Source: Undibacterium paludis (GTDB lineage: Bacteria > Pseudomonadota > Gammaproteobacteria > Burkholderiales > Burkholderiaceae_D). From it: 64,000 nucleotides of DNA. The notes beneath the pieces were generated by a model. That model ran no database searches, was not told the origin of the DNA, and saw only the letters and a program-made list of their open reading frames with translations. The stretch is from positions 124,001 through 188,000 of the forward strand of contig NZ_JAKZHX010000005.1 of the NCBI RefSeq assembly GCF_022568815.1, read 5' to 3'. Made by a program: the position numbers and the translations under genes. Positions 43,313 to 52,912 of the stretch are shown one piece after another. Position 1 is the stretch's first letter. Every line of letters starts with the position of its first letter.

Positions 43313-45727
43313 CTACACAATGCTCAAGGCCAGCTGACCTGTCAATGGTGTGTACGCATCATTGTACAAAAACCAGATTGCATAATTGCCTGCCGCCAGG
43401 CCGGTCGTATTGAGCGTGATGCTGCCCTGTGCATTGCCGGCATATTGCCAGACCAGTGAATTGACCTGCCCCGGCACTGCGCCGGCGGTGTAGACACCAA
43501 TCCAGTTCCTGCTGTTCACCTGTGCCTGCGGCACTGCATAGCTTACGGTGACACTGCTGCCGTGCGTGATGCGCGGTGTTGCGGTAGTCAGGCTCACCTC
43601 ATTGCGCTTGCCGCCAAGGCGCGGGTCTGTGCGGTTGTTGAAACTGTTGCTGGCCGTCGCCTCGATATGGCCAGCCAGCCTGCGCAGGAATTGCGCATCG
43701 CTGCTACTGCTGATGCTGAAATCGTACCAGCCAAAGCTGTCGGTCAGTGCAAATTCCAGCCGCAGAGTCTGGCCACCGGCCAGGGTATAGGTCGTCGCCA
43801 GCAAGCCGCTGGCATTGTCACTGATCGTGAGGTTGCAAGCCTGGTTGCTGTCGGCATTGGATAAGGACAGCAAGAGTTTGCCGTTGGCAGTGTCATGTAC
43901 GGCCTGCACCTCTGGCCTGCTGCTTGCGGTGACGCTGCCCCTGCATTCGCGCATGAAACCATTGGGGCCGTAGGCAGCCAGGTGATAGCTGTCGCCGCTC
44001 CAGTTCCAGATTTCATTTTGTATCTGCTTGCCGGCCTCCACCGTGTAGTACCAGGGGCCGTCACTGCGCGCCCTGGAATAGACGATGAAGGCAGCGCCTG
44101 TCGTGCCGGTGTTGATGAAACTGACTTCCACTTGCTTGCTGGTATTGGCGCGAACATGCACAGCCAACTCATACGGCAACCGACATGCCGGACGCGGCCC
44201 TTGTGCCGCCTGGTAGGCTTCCTGCCTTGGCTGGACCTGGTTCGCAGGCGGTGCGGGATAAGGCTTGCCGCTGACCGGCACATAGGCAGCGCTTTTGGGT
44301 ACCGTGGCTGGCCAGTTCTGGTCTGGCGACCTGAAATCAAATGCTGATGTCAGGTCCCCGCAGACCGTGCGTCGCCATGGTGATATCTGCGAGCAGGTAA
44401 CGGCTGCGCGGCTCTTGCCCAGGCCATTGACCAGCCATTCTTCCAGGAAGCGCAGTTTGGACGTGTGGTCAAACAGTTGTGAGCAGACCTTGCCGCCTTT
44501 GCTCCAGGGTGAAATCACCAGCATGGGCACGCGCGGCCCCAGGCCTACCGGTTCGGTGCCGGATTTTTCATAGTAGCCGTTGTCGGCCAGGGTGGATCGC
44601 CCCATGGCGGTCGTAATGGGGGGAATGTCTGGCGGCACATGGTCAAAAAAGCCATCGTTTTCATCGTACATCAGCAGGAACACAGTCTTGGCCCAGACTT
44701 CAGGTTCAGCCACCAGCGCCGCCAGCAGGCGCGCCGTCAGGTTTTCACCGGCATTGGGTGAATTGGGCGCATGCTCGGTGTAGTCATTCGGCGCGCATAT
44801 CCATGATACCTGCGGCAGGCGGCGGTTGCGTATGTCGTCGGCGAAGGCGCTGACCAGGCCATCGCCCCGGCTGCCACCGACACTGGCACCTGGCGCCAGT
44901 GTGCGTGCTTTCTGATACAGCGGCGAGTTGCTGCTCAGGCGGCTGCCGTCGGCATTGACGCGGAAGTTCCTGAAATAAGCGAGGTAGTTGTCGCCGTAAT
45001 TATCCCACTCCTGATAGACCTTCCAGCTGACCTGGTTGGCTTCGAGCACTTCAGCATAGGTCTGCCAGTTGGGTGCGCTGGCAGTGACGGCGGGCGAGAT
45101 ATTGTCATTGGCCGGTTCGCCATTGTAATAACCCCTGGCATCAATGTTGTACAGGCTGCCCATGGCGCCCAGCCACCCCTGGTTGGTGCCCGTCAGTGAA
45201 TACATGCGGTTGGGATCGGTCGCACCAAAGACCGAGCAGTGATAGGCGTCGCAGATCGTGAAAGCGTCAGCCAGTGCATAGTAAAACGGCAGGTCGCCAC
45301 GGTCGAAATAACCCATGGTCTGCACGGTCTTTTTGCCGACCCAGGCATCCCAGCCCTGCCAGGCCTGTTGCGAACCTTTCCATGAATGATTGGTGCCGAC
45401 GGACAGGGCGCTGGTGTTCTTTGCATCAAAATGAAAAGGCAACACGCTGCCGCCAGCCGGGTTTGGCTGCTGCCAGACCGGTGAGCCGTTGGGCAAGGTA
45501 ATGGCACGCGGATCATCAAAACCGCGCACACCTGCCAGAGTCCCGAAGTAATGATCGAAAGAGCGGTTCTCTTGCATGAAGATAACAACATGGCCGACAT
45601 CAGCCAGGGTGCCGGTGATATTATTGGCCGGCACCGCCAGGGCCTGCTGTATCAGCCCCGGCAAGATGCCGGAGCCGGCTGTTGCGGCAGAAAACTGCAA
45701 GAACTTCCGTCTGCTGTTTGAAATCAT
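43313..45727 (-). CDS. TAT-exported phosphocholine-type phospholipase C
   Basis: An 804-residue member of the PlcH/PlcN-AcpA phosphoesterase superfamily. The twin-arginine signal SRRKFLQFSAATAGSG begins near residue 5, so export is folded through Tat. The catalytic domain (~40-500) starts with HVVIFMQENRSFDHYFGTL (the conserved metal and nucleophile region) and includes LMYDENDGFFDHVPP near 350. Two bacterial phospholipase C C-terminal (DUF756) domains (~530-700) and one extra ~85-residue beta domain follow. It hydrolyses phosphatidylcholine or sphingomyelin in known members. It is divergent from the MACPF gene. Confidence 0.93.
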   Translation of the reverse strand: MISNSRRKFLQFSAATAGSGILPGLIQQALAVPANNITGTLADVGHVVIFMQENRSFDHYFGTLAGVRGFDDPRAITLPNGSPVWQQPNPAGGSVLPFHFDAKNTSALSVGTNHSWKGSQQAWQGWDAWVGKKTVQTMGYFDRGDLPFYYALADAFTICDAYHCSVFGATDPNRMYSLTGTNQGWLGAMGSLYNIDARGYYNGEPANDNISPAVTASAPNWQTYAEVLEANQVSWKVYQEWDNYGDNYLAYFRNFRVNADGSRLSSNSPLYQKARTLAPGASVGGSRGDGLVSAFADDIRNRRLPQVSWICAPNDYTEHAPNSPNAGENLTARLLAALVAEPEVWAKTVFLLMYDENDGFFDHVPPDIPPITTAMGRSTLADNGYYEKSGTEPVGLGPRVPMLVISPWSKGGKVCSQLFDHTSKLRFLEEWLVNGLGKSRAAVTCSQISPWRRTVCGDLTSAFDFRSPDQNWPATVPKSAAYVPVSGKPYPAPPANQVQPRQEAYQAAQGPRPACRLPYELAVHVRANTSKQVEVSFINTGTTGAAFIVYSRARSDGPWYYTVEAGKQIQNEIWNWSGDSYHLAAYGPNGFMRECRGSVTASSRPEVQAVHDTANGKLLLSLSNADSNQACNLTISDNASGLLATTYTLAGGQTLRLEFALTDSFGWYDFSISSSSDAQFLRRLAGHIEATASNSFNNRTDPRLGGKRNEVSLTTATPRITHGSSVTVSYAVPQAQVNSRNWIGVYTAGAVPGQVNSLVWQYAGNAQGSITLNTTGLAAGNYAIWFLYNDAYTPLTGQLALSIV

Positions 45728-46284
45728 TTTCCCTGTCCCCATTAGTTTTGGCATGACCTGATGCTTGTCTCAGGCATGTGTATTTGCCAGTAGATAATAT
45801 ATTTTAAATATGTCAGCAATATTTCAATGAGAAAAAGACGCGAAGAGACAAGACAGGGATGGTGACAAGGAGCAGAGCTGTGGCAGCTTGACTACACCGG
45901 CAATTCCAGCCCACCGGGTGATGTCAGGAAATTAAATAATAGTTAATTTTTTTGAAATCCTCCTTGTCGCCTCAAAATCTGATGTTTATAATTAGTCTAG
46001 CCTATTAGATAATATTTTATTGCTGAAAAGCACACCTTTATCCAACCAGGCAGCACATGCGGTGCCGGTAGCAAGAGTACGCTGTATGCGTTTTTGCCGC
46101 GCAACACATGAATCGTTGTTCAACAAGATCAAACAGCCCGGCAAGCATGTTGCGTCCCTGTGCCCTCCCCTCCCTGGCAACCTGCCCGGCGGGTGTCAGG
46201 TACGATCAGGCATGGCCACAATTCGTGGCCTACTCGTGACCTGTACCCATGCATCATGACTGACCGGCAATACACAAGGAAGAC
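45728..46284. other. Divergent intergenic region between phospholipase C and MACPF genes
   Basis: About 560 bp, AT-rich near 45800-46020. No gene or clear operator was found. It should contain both promoters. Confidence 0.4.
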
Positions 46285-49200
46285 ATGATGACCACCTCCA
46301 GCTTTGTCTTGGGATTTTCCACCAACCTCACCATCGGCCTCAATCCTGACTGGGACCCGGCACAGAACAAACTCAATATCCTCTATCCAACCACGAACGA
46401 AGCCATGACGCCCGCCGCGCCTGCCGTATCGATGGAACGCGGCACCTGGACTTATCCCGACATCAGCCTGCACAACAATGCACTGAGCCTGCTTGATGCG
46501 CTGATCCCTTACCAGATACTGACCCCGGCTGCTGACATTGACGCGGTACAGATCGGCGCTGGCGCCCTGCTTGGCGGCGCCTATCAGAGCACCGCTTCGC
46601 TGCAACAGTTGTCCGGCGCAATCGGCGTTGACCTGACCAGGGCAGACTATCGCTATGCACTGGTGAAATTGCGTCGTGTTGACAGTGAAGTCACCCATGC
46701 GTCACAGACTGGCGGCATTCTGGTGCATGCGCGGCCACGTCAGCCCGATGCAGCCTATCACCTGACAGAGAGCTTCATGTCTGACATCACCAAGCTGCCC
46801 CATGCCGGCCGCAGCCGTCAGCAAGACTATGGTGATCAACTGGTGCAAAGCGATGCAGAACGGGTGCTGGCGTCCTTCAAGCAATACGGCACCCACTATG
46901 TGTCGGCACTGGAATTTGGCGACACCATCCTGCAGGTATTTGCCTACCTGCCTGAAAAATTCGCCCGTATCGAAGAAGCCTATGCCAATGGCAATAACAT
47001 CCTGTCCGGCCCGGGTTCACAAGATTTTGTGCAGTTCACCACTGACAGCAAGACAGGCGTATTTGGCCTGGTGGCTGAATATGGCAAGGTCTTGTGCCTC
47101 AGCAATAGCGCGGCATTTACTGACAGCCTGCAAAACCAGTCCTGGCTGGACAAAATCTGGTCGCAAAAAAACAGTATTTTTGCCTTGTTCAATCCCAATG
47201 CCAGCTTTAGCCTGTTTACCCTGCAAGAACAGTTTACCGAACAGACCGTCAGCAAGGTAACGCTCGCCAGCATGGGGGTGATGATAGAACAGAAGCGGCT
47301 CTTGCTCTGGCAGCGGGTATTCAAGGGGGCGATGGTGCAGAAATATCGCGACAATGTACAAGCCAACTTCATGGTCTATGACGACCGCGATTTTGAACGC
47401 ATGCTGCCAGCCGATTTCAATGATGTCACGTCCTTCATCGCGACGCCAAACATCAATGTCTACAAGGCCCGTCTTGACATAGGCGAGATGCAGTTTGTCG
47501 CCGCCTCCGAGGTCGTCAATTTCACCCTGTTTGCCAATGTGCTGGCCCTGAAGACCAATGCCGCCTTTGCTGTGCCGGGCAAGAACCTGAGCCTGTATGC
47601 CCAAGTGTTTGACATGCGCAGCAAGGGACAGCCGCGGCAGCTGGAATTGAGTGACGCCGGTTACGACCAGCTCAAGCTGGCCTGCGACGAATTTCTCGGT
47701 GCACTGGTAGTGCGCAACCGGGCAGGTGACCGCTACAGCGTGATTGTGGACGGCCTGCGCTTTGGCCTGCAAGGCAGCGGCGCCGGCGCAGTACCCATAC
47801 TGGCTGGTGATGTGCGCCTCTCGCCTGACCAGGAAGCTGTACCAAAGTTGATCAACAGCCTGCAATATTCCATGAGTTTTGCCGAAGCCGTGCTGAGCGA
47901 CCAGTCGGCCTGCGCCAACGATGGCCTGCAATTACTGATGCGCCGTTACCTGAACTGGATAGCCAGCTGGATACCTGTCCTGCCCGACGACCCCGAAGTG
48001 ATCGCCCTGCGCGTGCGCGCCATGGACCTGGCCAATTTTGTCAACGACCCGGAATCAGGCGCCTTCGTACCGATTCTGCCGTTCGACGATTACCAGCAAT
48101 ACGTACAGAAAATTCTCGGCTACCTTGACCGTATCCAGCTGCAACTGGTGCAGAATGAACAGCGCATGGCCAACCGCCGCCTGCAGGAACTGGTCATCGA
48201 TGTCGGCAAGACCCTCAATGAAAACATCATCGAATCAGGCAAGCTGGTCAGTGGCATTGTCGATGCCAATATCGCTCAGCAAAAAGACATGCAGGGCTTT
48301 TACCAGTCAATGATAGACCAGGGCAAGGCTGAAGCTGCACAACAGCAGACAAAACTCAATGAACTCAACAAGCAACTGTTGCATGCCAGAGGGGATGTGG
48401 ATGTCGCCACGCAACAGTACAAGTCAGCGGTCGAAAAATGGGAAACCATGGAGATCATCAAGTTTGGTCTTGATGTGGCGACCAACCTGTTCAGCCTGGG
48501 TACGTCCTTCTTGATTCCGGCCTCGTCCATTTCTGCGGTCAAGGACCTGGGGCTGATGGCGCAACGCATACAGAAAACCCTGAATGTACTCAACGCCACG
48601 CAAAAACTGTACACCGGCATCAGTACCGGCCTGACCGGACTCAATGGTGCACAAGCCGCACTTGACGGCCTCGATGCCGGACAGTTTGGCAATCCATCAA
48701 GCCAGTCATGGGATGAGATGTCGCTTTATTTTGACCAGGTGATGGCAACCGGCCCCGATGTCAAGGCGGAAAAGGCTGCATTGCAGACCGCCTTCAAGAT
48801 CATGGTATTGCGCGGCAAGGCTGTCGCCGGTGCAGAATCTTCATTGCACACCATACAGCGCAACATCTATACCAATCAATTGCAGCAAGAACTCAATGCC
48901 CGTCAGGCAGCCCGACTGGCCGAGCTGCAAAAGAAACTCAATCCTGCCAATGTCAAGGACCTCGACCGTTCTGCCATCGATCTGATGGGCCTGACCGGCC
49001 AGCTGACCTACATGCAGAACCAGATGCTGACCATACTGGCCAGGGCTTTCCTGACGCAGGACCAGGCATTGCAATATGCCTACCTGCAGGCAGCAACACC
49101 AATTACGTCTTTCAGTCTGCTCAAGTTCAGCGCCGCTATCGTGCAGCAACACGGCCGCACCCTGGCGGCAAAGAGTGCGCTGGCGCCTTACCAGCCGGTG

Positions 49201-51303
49201 CGCACCAAACCCATAGAATTCGTGATCGAGGGCGTCAATCCACAAGAGCTGACCAACGGCAATATCTACAGCCAGACCATCTTCCTGGACAATGCTGTCT
49301 TCTATAAGTATGCCAATGCCCGCATCATTGCCGTGCTGGCCACTGTCGAAGGTGTGGCGGGTACCGACAGCGGGCAATACCTGCTGCGCCTGGCCTATAA
49401 CGGCAACCCTTTCAATGACCGCGACATGAACCGTGACCGGTTGAGCTTCCGCACACCATGGCGCGAACGCATCTATGGCTATCAGTGTGAAGATAACAGC
49501 CCGACCTTTTCTGATCATGGTGAATCCTGGTCAGAAGGTGTGAGCCGGGTGACACCGTTCTCTACCTGGGAAATCTCTTTCCCAGCAACCCAGACCAATC
49601 GCGGCTTGCGTTTTACCTCAGGCACAGTCACCCTGCGTCTGTCCTTTGTACTGGAAGCGCGTATCGTCGACCCGGCCATGCTGGCCCGGCTGCGCATGGC
49701 CACACCTGCTGTCAATGCACTGGCAGGCCCGGTAGCACGCAGGGCAGTCGCGCCAGAAGCGGATCATGCCGCCCTCAAGGCATTCGCCCTGCCATCCAAA
49801 GAAAACCTGCTGACAGCGCTGTATCAGCAAGGCAGCTGCACCAATGGCTGGGATGTCGTGTTCAACATGGGTCTGTCAGAAATTAATCGTGTCCTGGCCA
49901 TCCAGTATGATGAGTTAAAGACATCGACCACCTACAAGAACAGGATAGTCGTCTCGACATCAGAGAAATATCCGGGCAATGTCACCATCAACACCTATTT
50001 TGAAGTCGAGTACGGTTACCCCAGGCTGGAATTCAGTGTCAATAGCAATAATACCGCCAGGCTGGACATGGAAATTCTCAAAGGCACAATGAAGGTATGC
50101 ACAAAGATTGGCACCTCACCTGAAATATGTGACCAGCCGCAAAACATCACCGGCGAAACCATGACGGCCTACGTACCCTTGGGCAAGGTCAACGGCCAGG
50201 TCAAGGTTGGCAACCAGAACCATGATGTGCTCAGGGTAGAACTGAATATGCTGCAAGGCGCATTCTCGATAGGCAATATCCAGCTCAGTGACGCTACCAA
50301 GGTGGAATTCAACAAGGCGGTACAGGCTTACTTCACACAGAACCCGGTGATCTACCTGATCAACCAGCTGGACCTGACAGAGATCCCCACCCTGCCCGCC
50401 TTAAAGCCCAGCAACTTCCTGTTCAAGCCCCTGCAGACCGCCAGCGGCAACCAGATGCTGCAGCTCTACATCATGACTGGAGGGCGTGACCTGCTCAATT
50501 ACTCGCTGGCTTCACTCAACAACGTGCCTGAACCGCTGCCACAGGGTCAGAACACCAGCATGATCGTCAGCTCTCAACTGGTGTTCCGCGACATCTTGCC
50601 GCAAAGCCTGCGCAATAATGGCTGGACACTGCAAGGCCAGAACCCCGGCAGCAGCGCCAAGGCCTGGACAGCCACCTTCACCAGCGCCAGCGTGACTGCC
50701 ACCGTCGACCTGAGCCCGCTCAACCATAGCAGCAGTGTTTCCGGTCAGGGCGGCGGATCAACGACGCGCTATACCTACTCCATCCCCGGTGGCAATGACA
50801 TCGCCTGGAGTCTGAACGGCACCACCCTGAAAGTCCAGTCGAATGGACAGCTTGTTTATGGCGGCACCCAAAATCAGGTCATGAACTATAAAGAGCATTC
50901 GTCAACCACGTTCTATCCCTGCTTCTTCAATTGCACCAGCACGTCAGACAGAGACCTCAGCACCGAAGTCAGCCTGAAGGTACAAGCCTTCATGCCTTTG
51001 TCAGTGGGCGGTGACGGCCGCAACCAGAAGATCAACATCGCTATGGAAAGCACAGGGGTCAAGGTGGAAGGCCATATGTCAGGCGGCGGACCCAGCGGAT
51101 CAGATGACCTCAAGAGCCAGGTCAACCAGCGTATCAACAGCCAGATACCGCCGCAGATCGAGAAGAAACTGTCCATCAGTTTTGAAGCGGTTTCTGTCTT
51201 TGCGCTGAAAAACCTGCTCTTCCCTTCAGGCAATTACATCAGCTTCAGCAGTTGCGATGTACCAGGTGATTTGCTCCTGCTGGGGAATATACAGGTCAAG
51301 TAA
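46285..51303 (+). CDS. Giant MACPF protein with helical middle and P-47/OrfX-like C-terminus
   Basis: A 1672-residue protein without a signal peptide. The MACPF signature YGTHYVSALEFGD begins at residue 201. Residues ~590-930 are mainly long helices with an amphipathic-to-hydrophobic stretch near 725-760 (FGLDVATNLFSLGTSFLIPA), as in helical pore formers. Residues ~1170-1672 begin TNGWDVVFNMGLSEINRVLA, very like the start of clostridial P-47/OrfX proteins of the TULIP lipid-binding fold. AAGGAAG precedes the ATG. A secreted or lysis-released toxin, or a lipid-binding complex component, is possible. The MACPF call is good; the other domain calls are less certain. Confidence 0.75.
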   Translation: MMTTSSFVLGFSTNLTIGLNPDWDPAQNKLNILYPTTNEAMTPAAPAVSMERGTWTYPDISLHNNALSLLDALIPYQILTPAADIDAVQIGAGALLGGAYQSTASLQQLSGAIGVDLTRADYRYALVKLRRVDSEVTHASQTGGILVHARPRQPDAAYHLTESFMSDITKLPHAGRSRQQDYGDQLVQSDAERVLASFKQYGTHYVSALEFGDTILQVFAYLPEKFARIEEAYANGNNILSGPGSQDFVQFTTDSKTGVFGLVAEYGKVLCLSNSAAFTDSLQNQSWLDKIWSQKNSIFALFNPNASFSLFTLQEQFTEQTVSKVTLASMGVMIEQKRLLLWQRVFKGAMVQKYRDNVQANFMVYDDRDFERMLPADFNDVTSFIATPNINVYKARLDIGEMQFVAASEVVNFTLFANVLALKTNAAFAVPGKNLSLYAQVFDMRSKGQPRQLELSDAGYDQLKLACDEFLGALVVRNRAGDRYSVIVDGLRFGLQGSGAGAVPILAGDVRLSPDQEAVPKLINSLQYSMSFAEAVLSDQSACANDGLQLLMRRYLNWIASWIPVLPDDPEVIALRVRAMDLANFVNDPESGAFVPILPFDDYQQYVQKILGYLDRIQLQLVQNEQRMANRRLQELVIDVGKTLNENIIESGKLVSGIVDANIAQQKDMQGFYQSMIDQGKAEAAQQQTKLNELNKQLLHARGDVDVATQQYKSAVEKWETMEIIKFGLDVATNLFSLGTSFLIPASSISAVKDLGLMAQRIQKTLNVLNATQKLYTGISTGLTGLNGAQAALDGLDAGQFGNPSSQSWDEMSLYFDQVMATGPDVKAEKAALQTAFKIMVLRGKAVAGAESSLHTIQRNIYTNQLQQELNARQAARLAELQKKLNPANVKDLDRSAIDLMGLTGQLTYMQNQMLTILARAFLTQDQALQYAYLQAATPITSFSLLKFSAAIVQQHGRTLAAKSALAPYQPVRTKPIEFVIEGVNPQELTNGNIYSQTIFLDNAVFYKYANARIIAVLATVEGVAGTDSGQYLLRLAYNGNPFNDRDMNRDRLSFRTPWRERIYGYQCEDNSPTFSDHGESWSEGVSRVTPFSTWEISFPATQTNRGLRFTSGTVTLRLSFVLEARIVDPAMLARLRMATPAVNALAGPVARRAVAPEADHAALKAFALPSKENLLTALYQQGSCTNGWDVVFNMGLSEINRVLAIQYDELKTSTTYKNRIVVSTSEKYPGNVTINTYFEVEYGYPRLEFSVNSNNTARLDMEILKGTMKVCTKIGTSPEICDQPQNITGETMTAYVPLGKVNGQVKVGNQNHDVLRVELNMLQGAFSIGNIQLSDATKVEFNKAVQAYFTQNPVIYLINQLDLTEIPTLPALKPSNFLFKPLQTASGNQMLQLYIMTGGRDLLNYSLASLNNVPEPLPQGQNTSMIVSSQLVFRDILPQSLRNNGWTLQGQNPGSSAKAWTATFTSASVTATVDLSPLNHSSSVSGQGGGSTTRYTYSIPGGNDIAWSLNGTTLKVQSNGQLVYGGTQNQVMNYKEHSSTTFYPCFFNCTSTSDRDLSTEVSLKVQAFMPLSVGGDGRNQKINIAMESTGVKVEGHMSGGGPSGSDDLKSQVNQRINSQIPPQIEKKLSISFEAVSVFALKNLLFPSGNYISFSSCDVPGDLLLLGNIQVK

Positions 51304-51360
51304 AAACAAGCTGCAAGCCTGCAATGTACCCTTGTGAAAGCAGTGGTACAGCCACAAAAA

Positions 51361-51390
51361 GGCCGTCGATTTGAAACTGAATCGACGGCC
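51361..51390 (-). terminator. Bidirectional-type terminator between MACPF and chromate genes
   Basis: GGCCGTCGATT and its complement form an 11-bp perfect stem; the reverse strand has a T-run after it. It ends the reverse-strand chromate operon and probably also the forward MACPF transcript. Confidence 0.85.
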
Positions 51391-51393
51391 TGC

Positions 51394-51615
51394 TTACTGA
51401 GTCCGATGCAACCTATCCCTGCCCTTGTCTGTCACCGTAACAAAACCTTTACCTCCACCTTCACAACTGATCAAGCCCTCTGCGCAGGCATCTTCCCAGA
51501 TACACAGGCGCGGGCAGGTGCTGTGCCAGACATCCAGCACTTCGGTGTAGCTGCGTGGTTGCTGCTGTATCCATTCCAGCATTTGCAGGGTCAGGCTGGC
51601 GTGTGCGTCGGGCAT
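51394..51615 (-). CDS. Small winged-helix-like protein at the end of the chromate operon
   Basis: A 73-residue protein starting at the ATG at 51615, preceded by a strong AGGAGG. The sequence SLTLQMLEWIQQQPRSYTEV to FVTVTDKGRDRLHR reads as helix-helix-wing and suggests a small DNA-binding fold; three Cys residues in the middle could sense metal. It lies 25 bp after the chromate transporter gene. The function is unknown; a regulator of the operon is a guess. Confidence 0.6.
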   Translation of the reverse strand: MPDAHASLTLQMLEWIQQQPRSYTEVLDVWHSTCPRLCIWEDACAEGLISCEGGGKGFVTVTDKGRDRLHRTQ

Positions 51616-51640
51616 GATGTTCCCTCCTGTGTTGAGACTG

Positions 51641-52174
51641 CTAGATAAGATGCAGCATCCCTGCGGTAGCGCCGGCTGCAATCAGCAGTACCGGGTTAAG
51701 CTTGCTGCGCAGGACGATGATGGCTGTCAGCACGGTGACCACATCGGTGCCCCAACTTGCTGTCTCGACCTGGGTAAACAAAAAGGCCGTCGCCAGCAGA
51801 AAGCCGATGGAAATCGGCGCAAAGGTGTCGCGCACTGCGGCAGTCAGGCGGTTGTTGAAGTTTGATGCCTTCAGGCTGATCACGGACAGGGTCAGTATCG
51901 TCGACGGAATGATCACCGCCAGGGTGGTCAGTATGGCGCCGGTCCAGCCGGCAATCAGCCAGCCCACCAGAGAGATGAACAATAAATTGGGGCCTGGCGC
52001 CGCCTGGGCAATGGCATAGGCAGAGGCGAACTGTGCGCTGCTTACCCAATGTTTTTCAGTGACGACAAAGTGGCTGATGTCAGGCGCCATCATCACCAGG
52101 CCGCCGCCGACCGCCATCATCGACAAGATGGAAAGATGCAGGCACAGGTCCAGCAGGGGCGATTGTTCATCCAT
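51641..52174 (-). CDS. Chromate transporter, short CHR-domain subunit (second)
   Basis: A 177-residue membrane protein of the CHR family with about six helices. The motif MAPDISHFVVTEKHWVSSAQ followed by FASAYAIAQAAPGPNLLFIS is the C-terminal-half version of the CHR signature (QAAPGPN). Short CHR proteins work as pairs. Its ATG overlaps the upstream CHR gene by 8 bp, so the two are translationally coupled. It likely exports chromate or a related oxyanion. Confidence 0.92.
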   Translation of the reverse strand: MDEQSPLLDLCLHLSILSMMAVGGGLVMMAPDISHFVVTEKHWVSSAQFASAYAIAQAAPGPNLLFISLVGWLIAGWTGAILTTLAVIIPSTILTLSVISLKASNFNNRLTAAVRDTFAPISIGFLLATAFLFTQVETASWGTDVVTVLTAIIVLRSKLNPVLLIAAGATAGMLHLI

Positions 52175-52808
52175 TTTTATCTTTCAGAAAATAGGCAGCG
52201 ACGCTGCCGGGCAAGGCCAGCAGGGCAAACACGACGATCAGACGCCACTTGAGCAGGGCCAGGCCGGCAAATGCCAGTGTCATCAAAACCACATGCAAAC
52301 CCATCTGGCGACCGGGCATTTTGCCTTTGTCCGGCTTGCCAGTGCCGCCATCCTTACCCCTCTTGTCAAACAGGGACATGGCCATCTTGACGGCGGTTGT
52401 CAGCACCAGGCCGGCAGCAACTGCCGTCATGCCCCTCAGCGCATCCTGCACCATGGCCAGATCACCAAAACGCTGGTAGGCGACGCCCAGTGCAATCACC
52501 AGTAAAAAGGGGCCAATGATGAGGCCAGCCACAGCGGCCAGGGCGCCAGCAATACCGGCATAGCGTTTGCCTATCATCAGTGCGACATTGCAGATGGTCG
52601 GGCCAGGCAAGACCTGGCTCAGTGCCAGGTAGCGGGCAAATTCTTCTGCACTGAGCCAGCGGTATTGCTCCACCAGTGCACGATAGGCAAAAGGCATGAC
52701 GCCGCCAAAACCGGTCATGGCTATCCTGGAAAACACCAGGAAAATTCGCCACACCGACAGGCTGGCAGGTTCAGTAACGGTAACCGCGGGCAATGGTGGA
52801 TTTAACAT
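52167..52808 (-). CDS. Chromate transporter, short CHR-domain subunit (first)
   Basis: A 213-residue CHR-family membrane protein with the N-terminal signature FGGVMPFAYRALVEQYRWLS followed by LALSQVLPGPTICNVALMIG. It pairs with the overlapping second subunit to form the antiparallel two-domain transporter seen fused in long ChrA proteins. It is the first gene of the operon, divergent from a LysR gene 104 bp away, which probably controls it. Confidence 0.93.
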   Translation of the reverse strand: MLNPPLPAVTVTEPASLSVWRIFLVFSRIAMTGFGGVMPFAYRALVEQYRWLSAEEFARYLALSQVLPGPTICNVALMIGKRYAGIAGALAAVAGLIIGPFLLVIALGVAYQRFGDLAMVQDALRGMTAVAAGLVLTTAVKMAMSLFDKRGKDGGTGKPDKGKMPGRQMGLHVVLMTLAFAGLALLKWRLIVVFALLALPGSVAAYFLKDKNG

Positions 52809-52912
52809 AAGGCACCCATGAAAACAGCAAATATTTTTTCTACATGATCATCTTCGACCTTGCACAATTAAAAGTACAATGAATTTATTTAGACAATTGA
52901 TTCATTTTTCTG

